Positions 50,338 through 62,690 of a DNA stretch of 64,000 bases are shown in pieces. A model generated the notes under the pieces. It was not told the origin of the DNA, made no database searches, and worked only from the letters and a program-made list of their open reading frames with translations. Location of the stretch: assembly GCF_029227915.1 (NCBI RefSeq), contig NC_079886.1, positions 1,488,001 through 1,552,000 of the forward strand. Reading direction: 5' to 3'. Both the position numbers and the translations under genes were made by a program. Source of the stretch: Hydractinia symbiolongicarpus (taxonomy: Eukaryota > Cnidaria > Hydrozoa > Anthoathecata > Hydractiniidae). Position 1 is the stretch's first letter, and the number at the start of each line of letters is the position of its first letter.

Positions 50338-52142
50338 ATCAAAAATGAAAACATTTTTAAAAACTACAAGTCTTATGCGTTTTAGTGGTGAAAAAATAAT
50401 TTAAAAAATCATTCGGGAAATCAGTTTACTCCCTGGGTACTTTTTTTGTGTACTTTTGACTATACGGGCCGAGTACGGGATTTACGGGAAATCGCGGGTT
50501 TTCGTTTGCCGGCGATTAAACTTCTTTTATTTAGCGTCTCATCAAAAATGAAAACATTTTTGAAAACTACAAGTCTCGTGCGTTTTAGTGGTGAAAAAAT
50601 AATTTAAAAAATCGTTCGGGAAATGAGTTTACTCCTTGAGTACTTTCTTTGTATACTTTTGACTATACGGGGCTAGTACCGGATTTACGGGAAATCGCAG
50701 GTTTTCGTTTGCCGGCGATTAAACTTCTTTTATTCAGCGTCTCATCAAAAATGAAAATAATTTTTAAAACTACAAGTCTCATGCGTTTTAGTGGTGAAAA
50801 AATAATTTATAAAATCGTTCGGGAAATGAATTTACTCCCTTGGTACTTTCTTTGTATACATTCGACTATATGGGGCCAAGCCCGGGATTTACAGGAAATC
50901 GTGGGTTTTCGTTTGCCGGCGATTAAACTTCTTTTATTCAACGTCTCATCAAAAATGAAAACATTTTTAAAAACTACAAGTCTCATGCGTTTTAGTGGTG
51001 AAAAAATAATTTAAAAAATCGTTCGGGAAATGAATTTACTCCCTTGGTACTTTCTTTGTATACATTCGACTATATGGGGCCAAGCCCGGGATTTACAGGA
51101 AATCGTGGGTTTTCGTTTGCCGGCGATTAAACTTCTTTTATTCAACGTCTCATCAAAAATGAAAACATTTTTAAAAACTACAAGTCTTATGCGTTTTAGT
51201 GGTGAAAAAATAATTTAAAAAATCATTCGGGAAATCAGTTTACTCCCTGGGTACTTTTTTTGTGTACTTTTGACTATACGGGCCGAGTACGGGATTTACG
51301 GGAAATCGCGGGTTTTCGTTTGCCGGCGATTAAACTTCTTTTATTTAGCGTCTCATCAAAAATGAAAACATTTTTGAAAACTACAAGTCTCGTGCGTTTT
51401 AGTGGTGAAAAAATAATTTAAAAAATCGTTCGGGAAATGAGTTTACTCCTTGAGTACTTTCTTTGTATACTTTTGACTATACGGGGCTAGTACCGGATTT
51501 ACGGGAAATCGCAGGTTTTCGTTTGCCGGCGATTAAACTTCTTTTATTCAGCGTCTCATCAAAAATGAAAATAATTTTTAAAACTACAAGTCTCATGCGT
51601 TTTAGTGGTGAAAAAATAATTTATAAAATCGTTCGGGAAATGAATTTACTCCCTTGGTACTTTCTTTGTATACATTCGACTATATGGGGCCAAGCCCGGG
51701 ATTTACAGGAAATCGTGGGTTTTCGTTTGCCGGCGATTAAACTTCTTTTATTCAACGTCTCATCAAAAATGAAAACATTTTTAAAAACTACAAGTCTCAT
51801 GCGTTTTAGTGGTGAAAAAATAATTTAAAAAATCGTTCGGGAAATGAATTTACTCCCTTGGTACTTTCTTTGTATACATTCGACTATATGGGGCCAAGCC
51901 CGGGATTTACAGGAAATCGTGGGTTTTCGTTTGCCGGCGATTAAACTTCTTTTATTCAACGTCTCATCAAAAATGAAAACATTTTTAAAAACTACAAGTC
52001 TTATGCGTTTTAGTGGTGAAAAAATAATTTAAAAAATCATTCGGGAAATCAGTTTACTCCCTGGGTACTTTTTTTGTGTACTTTTGACTATACGGGCCGA
52101 GTACGGGATTTACGGGAAATCGCGGGTTTTCGTTTGCCGGCG
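50338..52142 (+). repeat. Tandem 4-monomer duplication (814 bp)
   Basis: Bases 50338-51328 match 51152-52142 at offset 814 bp (4 x 203 plus 2, from two 204-bp ATATGGGGCC members). Shared marks are GGGGCTAGTACC, AATAATTTATAAAATCG, TTCAACGTCTC and CCCTTGGTAC. The AATTTATAAAATCG change removes a stop codon and so opens a chance reading frame over two monomers in both copies. The junction interval is 51152-51328, wide because the parents were alike there. Confidence 0.88.
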
Positions 52143-54930
52143 GTTAAACTTCTTTTATTTAGCGTCTCATCAAAAATGAAAACATTTTTGAAAACTACAA
52201 GTCTCGTGCGTTTTAGTGGTGAAAAAATAATTTAAAAAATCGTTCGGGAAATGAATTTACTCGCAGGGTACTTTCTTTGTATACTTTTGACTATACGGGC
52301 CGAGTCCGGGATTTACGGGAAATCGCGGGTTTTCGTTTGCCGGCGATTAAACTTCTTTTATTTAGCGTCGCATCAAAAATGAAAACATTTTTGAAAACTA
52401 CAAGTCTCATGCGTTTTAGTGGTGAAAAAATAATTTAAAAAATCGTTCGGGAAGTGAGTTTACTCCTTGAGTACTTTCTTTGTATGCTTTTGACTATACG
52501 GGGCTAGTACCGGATTTACGGGAAATCGCAGGTTTTCGTTTGCCGGCGATTAAACTTCTTTTATTTAGCGTCTCATCAAAAATGAAAACATTTTTGAAAA
52601 CTACAAGTCTCGTGCGTTTTAGTGGTGAAAAAATAATTTAAAAAATCGTTCGGGAAATGAGTTTACTTCTTGAGTACTTTCTTTGTATACTTTTGACTAA
52701 ACGGATCGAGTACCGGATTTACGGGAAATCGCGGGTTTTCGTTTGCCGGCGATTAAACTTCTTTTATCCAGCGTCTTATCAAAAATGAAAACAATTTTGA
52801 AAACTACAAGTCTCATGCGTTTTAGTGGTGAAAAAATAATTTAAAAAATCGTTCTGAAAATCAGTTTACTGACAGGGTACTTTCTTTGTATACATTCGAC
52901 TATATTGGGTCAAGCCCGGGATTAACAGTAAATCGCGGGTTTTCGTTTGCCGGCGATTAAACTTCTTTTATTCAGCGTCTCATCAAAAATGAACACATTT
53001 TTGAAAACTACAAGTCTTATGCGTTTTAGTGGTGAAAACATAATTTAAAAAATCATTCTGGAAATCAGTTTACTGCCTGGTTACTTTTTTTGTATACTTT
53101 TGACTATACGGGCCGAGTACGGGATTTACGGGAAATCGCAGGTTTTCGTTTGCCGGCGATTAAACTTCTTTTATTTAGCGTCTCATCAAAAATCGTTTTG
53201 AAAATCAGTTTACTCACAGGGTACTTTCTTTGTATACATTCGACTATAGGGGCCAAGCCCAGGATTTACAGGAAATCGCAGGTTTTCGTTTGCCGGTGAT
53301 TAAACTTCTTTTATTTAGCGTCTCATCAAAAATGAAAACATTTTTGAAAACTACAAGTCTCGTGCGTTTTAGTGGTGAAAAAATAATTTAAAAAATCGTT
53401 CGGGAAATGAGTTTACTTCTTGAGTACGTTCTTTGTATACTTTTGACTAAACGGATCGAGTACCGGATTTACGGGAAATCGCGGGTTTTCGTTTGCCGGC
53501 GATTAAACTTCTTTTATTCAGCGTCTTATCAAAAATGAAAACAATTTTGAAAACTACAAGTCTCATGCGTTTTAGTGGTGAAAAAATAATTTAAAAAATC
53601 GTTCTGAAAATCAGTTTACTCACAGGGTACTTTCTTTGTATACATTCGACTATATTGGGCCAAGCCCGGGATTTACAGGAAATTGCGGGTTTTCGTTTGC
53701 CGGCGATTAAACTTCTTTTGTTCAGCGTCTTATCAAAAATGAACACATTTTTGAAAACTACAAGTCTTATGCGTTTTAGTGGTGAAAACATAATTTAAAA
53801 AATCATTCTGGAAATCAGTTTACTGCCTGGTTACTTTTTTTGTATACTTTTGACTATACGGGCCGAGTACGGGATTTACGGGAAATCGCGGGTTTTTGTT
53901 TGCCGGCGATTAAACTTCTTTTATTCAGCGTCTCATCAAAAATGAAAATAATTTTGAAAACTACAAGTCTCATGCGTTTTAGTGGTGAAAAAATAATTTA
54001 AAAAATCGTTCGGGAAATGAATTTACTCGCAGGATACTTTCTTTGTATACTTTTGACTATACGGGCCGAATCCGGGATTTACGGGAAATCGCGGGTTTTC
54101 GTTTGCCGGCGATTAAACTTCTTTTATTTAGCGTCTCATCAAAAATGAAAACATTTTTGAAAACTACAAGTCTCGTGCGTTTTAGTGGTGAAAAAATAAT
54201 TTAAAAAATCGTTCGGGAAATGAGTTTACTCCTTGAGTACTTTCTTTGTATACTTTTGACTATACGGGTCGAGTACCGGATTTACGGGAAATCGCTGGTT
54301 TTCGTTTGCCGGCGATTAAACTTCTTTTATTCAGCGTCTTATCAAAAATAAACAATTTTGAAAACTACAAGTCTCGTGCATTTTAGTGGTGAAAAAAATA
54401 ATTTAAAAAATCATTCGAAAATCAGTTTACTCCCTGGTTACTTTTTTTGTATACTTTTGACTATACGGGCCGAGTACGGGATTTACGGGAAATCGCGGGT
54501 TTTTGTTTGCCGGCGATTAAACTTCTTTTATTCAGCGTCTCATCAAAAATGAAAAAATTTTGAAAACTACAAGTCTCATGCGTTTTAGTGGTGAAAAAAT
54601 AATTTAAAAAATCGTTCGGGAAATGAATTTACTCGCAGGATACTTTCTTTGTATACTTTTGACTATACGGGCCGAATCCGGGATTTACGGGAAATCGCGG
54701 GTTTTCGTTTGCCGGCGATTAAACTTCTTTTATTCAGCGTCTCATCAAAAATGAAAATATTTTTGAAAACTACAAGTCTCATTCGTTTTAGTGGTGAAAA
54801 AATAATTTAAAAAATCGTTCGAGAAATGAGTTTACTCTTTGAGTACTTTCTTTGTATACTTTTGACTAAACGGGTCGAGTACCGGATTTACGGGAAATCG
54901 CGGGTTTTCGTTTGCCGGCGATTAAACTTC
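51785..54930 (+). repeat. Right copy of 6842-bp-offset duplication
   Basis: Matches 44943-48290 with one monomer fewer, as described there. Private differences include TTTATCCAGCG near 52764, CTGACAGGG near 52869, GGGTCAAGCCCGGGATTAACAG near 52907 (interrupted match), TTTTGTTCAGCGTCTT near 53717, and AAATAAACAATTTTG near 54348. The left edge at 51785 lies inside the 814-bp tandem duplication, so that local event and the long duplication overlap in history. Confidence 0.85.
53140..53279 (+). repeat. 140-bp deletion monomer, copy 2
   Basis: The same 63-bp deletion with the same breakpoints as at 46298-46437, exactly 6842 bp downstream. The identical lesion in matching surroundings shows that the deletion happened once and was then copied with its neighbourhood. 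The surrounding monomers (GTACGTTCTTTG, ACTAAACGGATCGAG, GAACACATTTTTG) are also matched. Confidence 0.92.
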
Positions 54931-55714
54931 TTTTATTCAGCGTCTTATCAAAAATGAAAACAATTTTGAAAATTACAAGTCTCATGCGTTTTAGTGGTGA
55001 AAAAATAATTTAAAAAATCGTTCTGAAAATCAGTTTACTCAAAGGGTACTTTCTTTGTATACATTCGACTATATTGGGCCAAGCCCGGGATTTACAGGAA
55101 ATCGCGGGTTTTCGTTTGCCGGCAATTAAACTTCTTTTATTCAGCGTCTCATCAAAAATGAACACATTTTTGAAAACTACAAGTCTTATGCGTTTTAGTG
55201 GTGAAAAAGTAATTTAAAAATTCATTCGGGAAATTAGTTTACTACCTGGTTACTTTTTTTGTATACTTTTGACTATACGGGCCGAGTAAGGGATTTACGG
55301 GAAATCGCGGGTTTTTGTTTGCCGGCGATTAAACTTCTTTTATTCAGCGTCTCATCAAAAATGAAAATAATTTTGAAAACTACAAGTCTCATGCGTTTTA
55401 GTGGTGAAAAAATAATTTAAAAAATCGTTCGGGAAATGAATTTACTCGCAGGATACTTTCTTTGTATACTTTTGACTATACGGGCCGAATCCGGGATTTA
55501 CGGGAAATCGCGGGTTTTCGTTTGCCGGCGATTAAACTTCTTTTATTTAGCGTCTCATCAAAAATGAAAACATTTTTGAAAACTACAAGTCTCATGCGTT
55601 TTAGTGGTGAAAAAATAATTTAAAAAATCGTTTTGAAAATCAGTTTACTCACAGGGTACTTTCTTTGTATACATTCGACTATAGGGGCCAAGCCGGGGAT
55701 TTACAGGAAATCGC

Positions 55715-55895
55715 GGGTTTTCGTTTTCCGGCGATTAAACTTCTTTTATGCAACGTCTCATCAAAAGTGAAAACATTTTTTTTAGTGGTGAAAAAATAAT
55801 TTAAAAAATCATTCGAGAAATCAGTTTACTCCCTGGGTACTTTTTTTGTATACTTTTGACTATACGGGCCGAATACGGGATTTACGGGAAATCGC
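55715..55895 (+). repeat. 181-bp deletion monomer, copy 1
   Basis: CATTTTTTTTAGTGG replaces the normal CATTTTTG ... GCGTTTTAGTGG, a 22-bp loss between two T-runs. The monomer start also has TTTTCCGGCG, a private change shared with copies 2 and 3. The right arm of the dyad loses its final G-A, so the hairpin stem is shortened to 7 pairs. The 181-bp length is a fixed feature of the local HOR. Confidence 0.92.
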
Positions 55896-56911
55896 GGGTT
55901 TTCGTTTGCCGCCGATTAAACTTCTTTTATTCAGCGTCTCATCAAAAATGAAAATATTTTTGAAAACTACAAGTCTCATTCGTTTTAGTGGTGAAAAAAT
56001 AATTTAAAAAATCGTTCGAGAAATGAGTTTACTCTTTGAGTACTTTCTTTGTATACTTTTGACTAAACGGGTCGAGTACCGGATTTACGGGAAATCGCGG
56101 GTTTTCGTTTGCCGGCGATTAAACTTCTTTTATTCAGCGTCTTATCAAAAATGAAAACAATTTTGAAAATTACAAGTCTCATGCGTTTTAGTGGTGAAAA
56201 AATAATTTAAAAAATCGTTCTGAAAATCAGTTTACTCAAAGGGTACTTTCTTTGTATACATTCGACTATATTGGGCCAAGCCCGGGATTTACAGGAAATC
56301 GCGGGTTTTCGTTTGCCGGCAATTAAACTTCTTTTATTATGCGTCTCATCAAAAATGAACACATTTTTGAAAACTACAAGTCTTATGCGTTTTAGTGGTG
56401 AAAAAGTAATTTAAAAATTCATTCGGGAAATTAGTTTACTACCTGGTTACTTTTTTTGTATACTTTTGACTATACGGGCCGAGTACGGGATTTACGGGAA
56501 ATCGCGGGTTTTTGTTTGCCGGCGATTAAACTTCTTTTATTCAGCGTCTCATCAAAAATGAAAATAATTTTGAAAACTACAAGTCTCATGCGTTTTAGTG
56601 GTGAAAAAATAATTTAAAAAATCGTTCGGGAAATGAATTTACTCGCAGGATACTTTCTTTGTATACTTTTGACTATACGGGCCGAATCCGGGATTTACGG
56701 GAAATCGCGGGTTTTCGTTTGCCGGCGATTAAACTTCTTTTATTTAGCGTCTCATCAAAAATGAAAACATTTTTGAAAACTACAAGTCTCATGCGTTTTA
56801 GTGGTGAAAAAATAATTTAAAAAATCGTTTTGAAAATCAGTTTACTCACAGGGTACTTTCTTTGTATACATTCGACTATAGGGGCCAAGCCGGGGATTTA
56901 CAGGAAATCGC

Positions 56912-57092
56912 GGGTTTTCGTTTTCCGGCGATTAAACTTCTTTTATGCAACGTCTCATCAAAAGTGAAAACATTTTTTTTAGTGGTGAAAAAATAATTTA
57001 AAAAATCATTCGAGAAATCAGTTTACTCCCTGGGTACTTTTTTTGTATACTTTTGACTATACGGGCCGAATACGGGATTTACGGGAAATCGC
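56912..57092 (+). repeat. 181-bp deletion monomer, copy 2
   Basis: Same 22-bp deletion and same TTTTCCGGCG start as copy 1, 1197 bp downstream. It begins the second unit of the HOR, the one that contains an extra monomer. Confidence 0.92.
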
Positions 57093-58311
57093 GGGTTTTC
57101 GTTTGCCGCCGATTAAACTTCTTTTATTCAGCGTCTCATCAAAAATGAAAATATTTTTGAAAACTACAAGTCTCATTCGTTTTAGTGGTGAAAAAATAAT
57201 TTAAAAAATCGTTCGAGAAATGAGTTTACTCTTTGAGTACTTTCTTTGTATACTTTTGACTAAACGGGTCGAGTACCGGATTTACGGGAAATCGCGGGTT
57301 TTCGTTTGCCGGCGATTAAACTTCTTTTATTCAGCGTCTTATCAAAAATGAAAACAATTTTGAAAATTACAAGTCTCATGCGTTTTAGTGGTGAAAAAAT
57401 AATTTAAAAAATCGTTCTGAAAATCAGTTTACTCAAAGGGTACTTTCTTTGTATACATTCGACTATATTGGGCCAAGCCCGGGATTTACAGGAAATCGCG
57501 GGTTTTCGTTTGCCGGCAATTAAACTTCTTTTATTATGCGTCTCATCAAAAATGAACACATTTTTGAAAACTACAAGTCTTATGCGTTTTAGTGGTGAAA
57601 AAGTAATTTAAAAATTCATTCGGGAAATTAGTTTACTACCTGGTTACTTTTTTTGTATACTTTTGACTATACGGGCCGAGTACGGGATTTACGGGAAATC
57701 GCGGGTTTTTGTTTGCCGGCGATTAAACTTCTTTTATTCAGCGTCTCATCAAAAATGAAAATAATTTTGAAAACTACAAGTCTCATGCGTTTTAGTGGTG
57801 AAAAAATAATTTAAAAAATCGTTCGGGAAATGAATTTACTCGCAGGATACTTTCTTTGTATACTTTTGACTATACGGGCCGAATCCGGGATTTACGGGAA
57901 ATCGCGGGTTTTCGTTTGCCGGCGATTAAACTTCTTTTATTTAGCGTCTCATCAAAAATGAAAACATTTTTGAAAACTACAAGTCTCATGCGTTTTAGTG
58001 GTCAAAAAATAATTTAAAAACTCGTTTTGAAAATCAGTTTACTCACAGGGTACTTTCTATGTATACATTCGACTATAGGGGCCAAGCCCGGGATTTACAG
58101 GAAATCGCGGGTTTTCGTTTGCCGGCGATTAAACTTCTTTTATTTAGCGTCTCATCAAAAATGAAAACATTTTTGAAAACTACAAGTCTCATGCGTTTTA
58201 GTGGTGAAAAAATAATTTAAAAAATCGTTTTGAAAATCAGTTTACTCACAGGGTACTTTCTTTGTATACATTCGACTATAGGGGCCAAGCCGGGGATTTA
58301 CAGGAAATCGC

Positions 58312-58492
58312 GGGTTTTCGTTTTCCGGCGATTAAACTTCTTTTATGCAACGTCTCATCAAAAGTGAAAACATTTTTTTTAGTGGTGAAAAAATAATTTA
58401 AAAAATCATTCGAGAAATCAGTTTACTCCCTGGGTACTTTTTTTGTATACTTTTGACTATACGGGCCGAATACGGGATTTACGGGAAATCGC
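58312..58492 (+). repeat. 181-bp deletion monomer, copy 3
   Basis: Same deletion and same TTTTCCGGCG start as copies 1 and 2. It lies 1400 bp after copy 2 because of one inserted monomer carrying GTGGTCAAAAAATAA, AAAAACTCGTTTTG and TTTCTATGTATAC. Confidence 0.92.
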
Positions 58493-59508
58493 GGGTTTTC
58501 GTTTGCCGCCGATTAAACTTCTTTTATTCAGCGTCTCATCAAAAATGAAAATATTTTTGAAAACTACAAGTCTCATTCGTTTTAGTGGTGAAAAAATAAT
58601 TTAAAAAATCGTTCGAGAAATGAGTTTACTCTTTGAGTACTTTCTTTGTATACTTTTGACTAAACGGGTCGAGTACCGGATTTACGGGAAATCGCGGGTT
58701 TTCGTTTGCCGGCGATTAAACTTCTTTTATTCAGCGTCTTATCAAAAATGAAAACAATTTTGAAAATTACAAGTCTCATGCGTTTTAGTGGTGAAAAAAT
58801 AATTTAAAAAATCGTTCTGAAAATCAGTTTACTCAAAGGGTACTTTCTTTGTATACATTCGACTATATTGGGCCAAGCCCGGGATTTACAGGAAATCGCG
58901 GGTTTTCGTTTGCCGGCAATTAAACTTCTTTTATTATGCGTCTCATCAAAAATGAACACATTTTTGAAAACTACAAGTCTTATGCGTTTTAGTGGTGAAA
59001 AAGTAATTTAAAAATTCATTCGGGAAATTAGTTTACTACCTGGTTACTTTTTTTGTATACTTTTGACTATACGGGCCGAGTACGGGATTTACGGGAAATC
59101 GCGGGTTTTTGTTTGCCGGCGATTAAACTTCTTTTATTCAGCGTCTCATCAAAAATGAAAATAATTTTGAAAACTACAAGTCTCATGCGTTTTAGTGGTG
59201 AAAAAATAATTTAAAAAATCGTTCGGGAAATGAATTTACTCGCAGGATACTTTCTTTGTATACTTTTGACTATACGGGCCGAATCCGGGATTTACGGGAA
59301 ATCGCGGGTTTTCGTTTGCCGGCGATTAAACTTCTTTTATTTAGCGTCTCATCAAAAATGAAAACATTTTTGAAAACTACAAGTCTCATGCGTTTTAGTG
59401 GTGAAAAAATAATTTAAAAACTCGTTTTGAAAATCAGTTTACTCACAGGGTACTTTCTTTGTATACATTCGACTATAGGGGCCAAGCCCGGGATTTACAG
59501 GAAATCGC

Positions 59509-59689
59509 GGGTTTTCGTTTGCCGGCGATTAAACTTCTTTTATGCAACGTCTCATCAAAAGTGAAAACATTTTTTTTAGTGGTGAAAAAATAATTTAAAA
59601 AATCATTCGAGAAATCAGTTTACTCCCTGGGTACTTTTTTTGTATACTTTTGACTATACGGGCCGAATACGGGATTTACGGGAAATCGC
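59509..59689 (+). repeat. 181-bp deletion monomer, copy 4
   Basis: Same 22-bp deletion but with the normal TTTGCCGGCG start, so this copy descends from a form older than, or converted relative to, copies 1 to 3. It opens a different unit, the 993-bp HOR. Confidence 0.92.
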
Positions 59690-60501
59690 GGGTTTTCGTT
59701 TGCCGCCGATTAAACTTCTTTTATTCAGCGTCTCATCAAAAATGAAAATATTTTTGAAAACTACAAGTTTCATTCGTTTTAGTGGTGAAAAAATAATTTA
59801 AAAAATCGTTCGGGAAATGAATTTACTCCCTTGGTACTTTCTTTGTATACTTTTGACTATACGGGCCGAGTCCGGGATTTACGGGAAATCGCTAGTTTTC
59901 GTTTCCCGGCGATTAAACTTCTTTTATTTGGCGTCTCATCAAAAATGAAAACATTTTTGAAAACTACAAGTCTCGTGCGTTTTAGTGGTGAAAAAATAAT
60001 TTAAAAAATCGTTCGGGAAATGAGTTTACTCCTTGAGTACTTTCTTTGTATACTTTTGACTATACGGGTCGAGTACCAGATTTTCGGGAAATCGCTGGTT
60101 TTCGTTTGCCGGCGATTAAACTTCTTTTTATCAGCGTCTTATCAAAAATCAAAACAATTTTAAAAACTACAAGTCTCATGCGTTTTAGTGGTGAAAAAAT
60201 AATTTAAAAAATCGTTCGGGAAATGAATTTACTCGCAGGATACTTTCTTTGTATACTTTTGACTATACGGGCTGAATCCGGGATTTACGGGAAATCGCGG
60301 GTTTTCGTTTGCCGGCGATTAAACTTCTTTTGTTTAGCGTCTCATCAAAAATGAAAACATTTTTGAAAACTACAAGTCTCATGCCTTTTAGTGGTGAAAA
60401 AATAATTTAAAAAATCGTTTTGAAAATCAGTTTACTCACAGGGTACTTTCTTTGTATACATTCGACTATAGGGGCCAAGCCCGGGATTTACAGGAAATCG
60501 C

Positions 60502-60682
60502 GGGTTTTCGTTTGCCGGCGATTAAACTTCTTTTATGCAACGTCTCATCAAAAGTGAAAACATTTTTTTTAGTGGTGAAAAAATAATTTAAAAAATCATT
60601 CGAGAAATCAGTTTACTCCCTGGGTACTTTTTTTGTATACTTTTGACTATACGGGCCGAATACGGGATTTACGGGAAATCGC
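60502..60682 (+). repeat. 181-bp deletion monomer, copy 5
   Basis: Same deletion with the TTTGCCGGCG start, 993 bp after copy 4, and it opens the second 993-bp unit. Confidence 0.92.
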
Positions 60683-61494
60683 GGGTTTTCGTTTGCCGCC
60701 GATTAAACTTCTTTTATTCAGCGTCTCATCAAAAATGAAAATATTTTTGAAAACTACAAGTTTCATTCGTTTTAGTGGTGAAAAAATAATTTAAAAAATC
60801 GTTCGGGAAATGAATTTACTCCCTTGGTACTTTCTTTGTATACTTTTGACTATACGGGCCGAGTCCGGGATTTACGGGAAATCGCTAGTTTTCGTTTCCC
60901 GGCGATTAAACTTCTTTTATTTTGCGTCTCATCAAAAATGAAAACATTTTTGAAAACTACAAGTCTCGTGCGTTTTAGTGGTGAAAAAATAATTTAAAAA
61001 ATCGTTCGGGAAATGAGTTTACTCCTTGAGTACTTTCTTTGTATACTTTTGACTATACGGGTCGAGTACCAGATTTTCGGGAAATCGCTGGTTTTCGTTT
61101 GCCGGCGATTAAACTTCTTTTTATCAGCGTCTTATCAAAAATCAAAACAATTTTGAAAACTACAAGTCTCATGCGTTTTAGTGGTGAAAAAATAATTTAA
61201 AAAATCGTTCGGGAAATGAATTTACTCGCAGGATACTTTCTTTGTATACTTTTGACTATACGGGCTGAATCCGGGATTTACGGGAAATCGTGGGTTTTCG
61301 TTTGCCGGCGATTAAACTTCTTTTATTTAGCGTCTCATCAAAAATGAAAACATTTTTGAAAACTACAAGTCTCATGCCTTTTAGTGGTGAAAAAATAATT
61401 TAAAAAATCGTTTTGAAAATCAGTTTACTCACAGGGTACTTTCTTTGTATACATTCGACTATAGGGGCCAAGCCCGGGATTTACAGGAAATCGC

Positions 61495-62509
61495 GGGTTT
61501 TCGTTTGCCGGCGATTAAACTTCTTTTATGCAACGTCTTATCAAAAATGAAAACATTTTTGAAAACTACAAGTCTCGTGCGTTTTAGTGGTGAGAAAATA
61601 ATTTAAAAAATCGTTCGGGAAATGAGTTTACTCCTTGAGTACTTTCTTTGTATACTTTTGACTATACGGGGCTAGTACCGGATTTACGGGAAATCGCAGG
61701 TTTTCGTTTGCCGGCGATTTAACTTCTTTTATTCAGCGTCTTATCAAAAATGAAAACATTTTTGAAAACTACAAGTCTCATGCGTTTTAGTGGTGAAAAA
61801 ATAATTTAAAAAATCGTTCTGAAAATCAGTTTACTCACAGGGTACTTTCTTTGTATACATTCGACTATAGGGGCCAAGCCCGGGATTTACAGGAAATCGC
61901 GGGTTTTCGTTTGCCGGCAATTAAACTTCTTTTATTTAGCGTCTCATCAAAAATGAAAACATTTTTGAAAACTACAAGTCTTATGCGTTTTAGTGATGAA
62001 AAAATAATTTAAAAAATCATTCGGGAAATCAGTTTACTCCCTGGTTACTTTTTTTGTGTACTTTTGACTATACGGGCCGAGTACGGGATTTACGGGAAAT
62101 CGCGGGTTTTCGTTTGCCGGCGATTAAACTTCTTTTATTCAGCGTCTCATCAAAAATGAAAATAATTTTGAAAACTACAAGTCTCATGCGTTTTAGTGGT
62201 GAAAAAATAATTTAAAAAATCGTTCGGGAAATGAATTTACTCGCAGGATACTTTCTTTGTATACTTTTGACTATACGGGCCGAATCCGGGATTTACGGGA
62301 AATCGCGGGTTTTCGTTTGCCGGCGATTAAACTTCTTTTATTTAGCGTCTCATCAAAAATGAAAACATTTTTGAAAACTACAAGTCTCATGCGTTTTAGT
62401 GGTGAAAAAATAATTTAAAAAATCGTTTTGAAAATCAGTTTACTCACAGGGTACTTTCTTTGTATACATTCGACTATAGGGGCCAAGCCCGGGATTTACA
62501 GGAAATCGC
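61495..62509 (+). repeat. Satellite mosaic joining older and newer units
   Basis: Five monomers carrying marks found elsewhere: GGGGCTAGTACC (as at 45659 and 50668), TTTAGTGATGAAAAAATAA with CTGGTTACTTTTTTTGTGTAC (as at 44150-44230), CTCGCAGGATAC, and TCGTTTTGAAAATCAG. The first member, with TTATGCAACGTCTTATC, is a chimera of the GCAACG and GTCTTATC types. No non-satellite sequence is present. Confidence 0.75.
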
Positions 62510-62690
62510 GGGTTTTCGTTTGCCGGCGATTAAACTTCTTTTATGCAACGTCTCATCAAAAGTGAAAACATTTTTTTTAGTGGTGAAAAAATAATTTAAA
62601 AAATCATTCGAGAAATCAGTTTACTCCCTGGGTACTTTTTTTGTATACTTTTGACTATACGGGCCGAATACGGGATTTACGGGAAATCGC
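62510..62690 (+). repeat. 181-bp deletion monomer, copy 6
   Basis: Same deletion with the TTTGCCGGCG start, 2008 bp after copy 5. It is followed by GTTTCATTCG and GCTAGTTTTCG members as in copies 4 and 5, and then leaves that series near 62940. Confidence 0.92.

Larger units (their letters stand above)
54830..59508 (+). repeat. 6-monomer HOR (1197 bp) built around a 181-bp monomer
   Basis: The unit has one 181-bp short monomer followed by five of about 203 bp: GCCGCCGATT with CGAGAAATGAG and CTCTTTGAG; ACAATTTTGAAAATTAC with CTCAAAGGG and ATATTGGGCC; CCGGCAATT with GAACACATTTTTG and AAAAAGTAATTTAAAAATTC; TTTTTGTTTGCC with CTCGCAGGATAC; and TCGTTTTGAAAATCAG with AAGCCGGGG. Starts are 55715, 56912 and 58312, after a five-monomer partial unit before 55715. 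The second copy has one additional monomer (about 57919-58120), making 1400 bp. TTTATTATGCG near 56335, 57532 and 58929 separates the later copies from the first. Confidence 0.9.
59509..61494 (+). repeat. 5-monomer HOR (993 bp), two tandem copies
   Basis: Two copies, 59509-60501 and 60502-61494, each with one 181-bp monomer and four 203-bp monomers. Members carry GCCGCCGATT with GTTTCATTCG; AAATCGCTAGTTTTCG with GTTTCCCGG; CCAGATTTTCGGG with AAAATCAAAACAATTTT; and CTCGCAGGATAC with GGGCTGAATCCGGG. Differences noticed are TTTTATTTGGCG versus TTTTATTTTGCG, AATTTTAAAAAC versus AATTTTGAAAAC, CATGCGTTTTAG/CATGCCTTTTAG placement, TTTTGTTTAGCG versus TTTTATTTAGCG, and AATCGCGGG versus AATCGTGGG. Confidence 0.87.

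Noticed and set aside
11332-54552. Short open reading frames of 62-121 codons on both strands, such as those at 14973-15248, 18843-19067 and 50649-51014.
   Set aside because: All are translations of satellite monomers. They appear only where a monomer lost a stop, for example AATTTAAAA changed to AATATAAAA, AATACAAAA or AATTTATAAAA, and they recur at duplication offsets. The 203-bp period is 2 modulo 3, so the frame shifts with every monomer and no long frame can be kept. No domain or codon signature is seen.
55740-55800. A transposon insertion or target-site duplication at the length-variant monomers.
   Set aside because: The length variants at 55715, 46298 and elsewhere are pure deletions between A- or T-runs. 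No inserted sequence, terminal repeat or target duplication is present.
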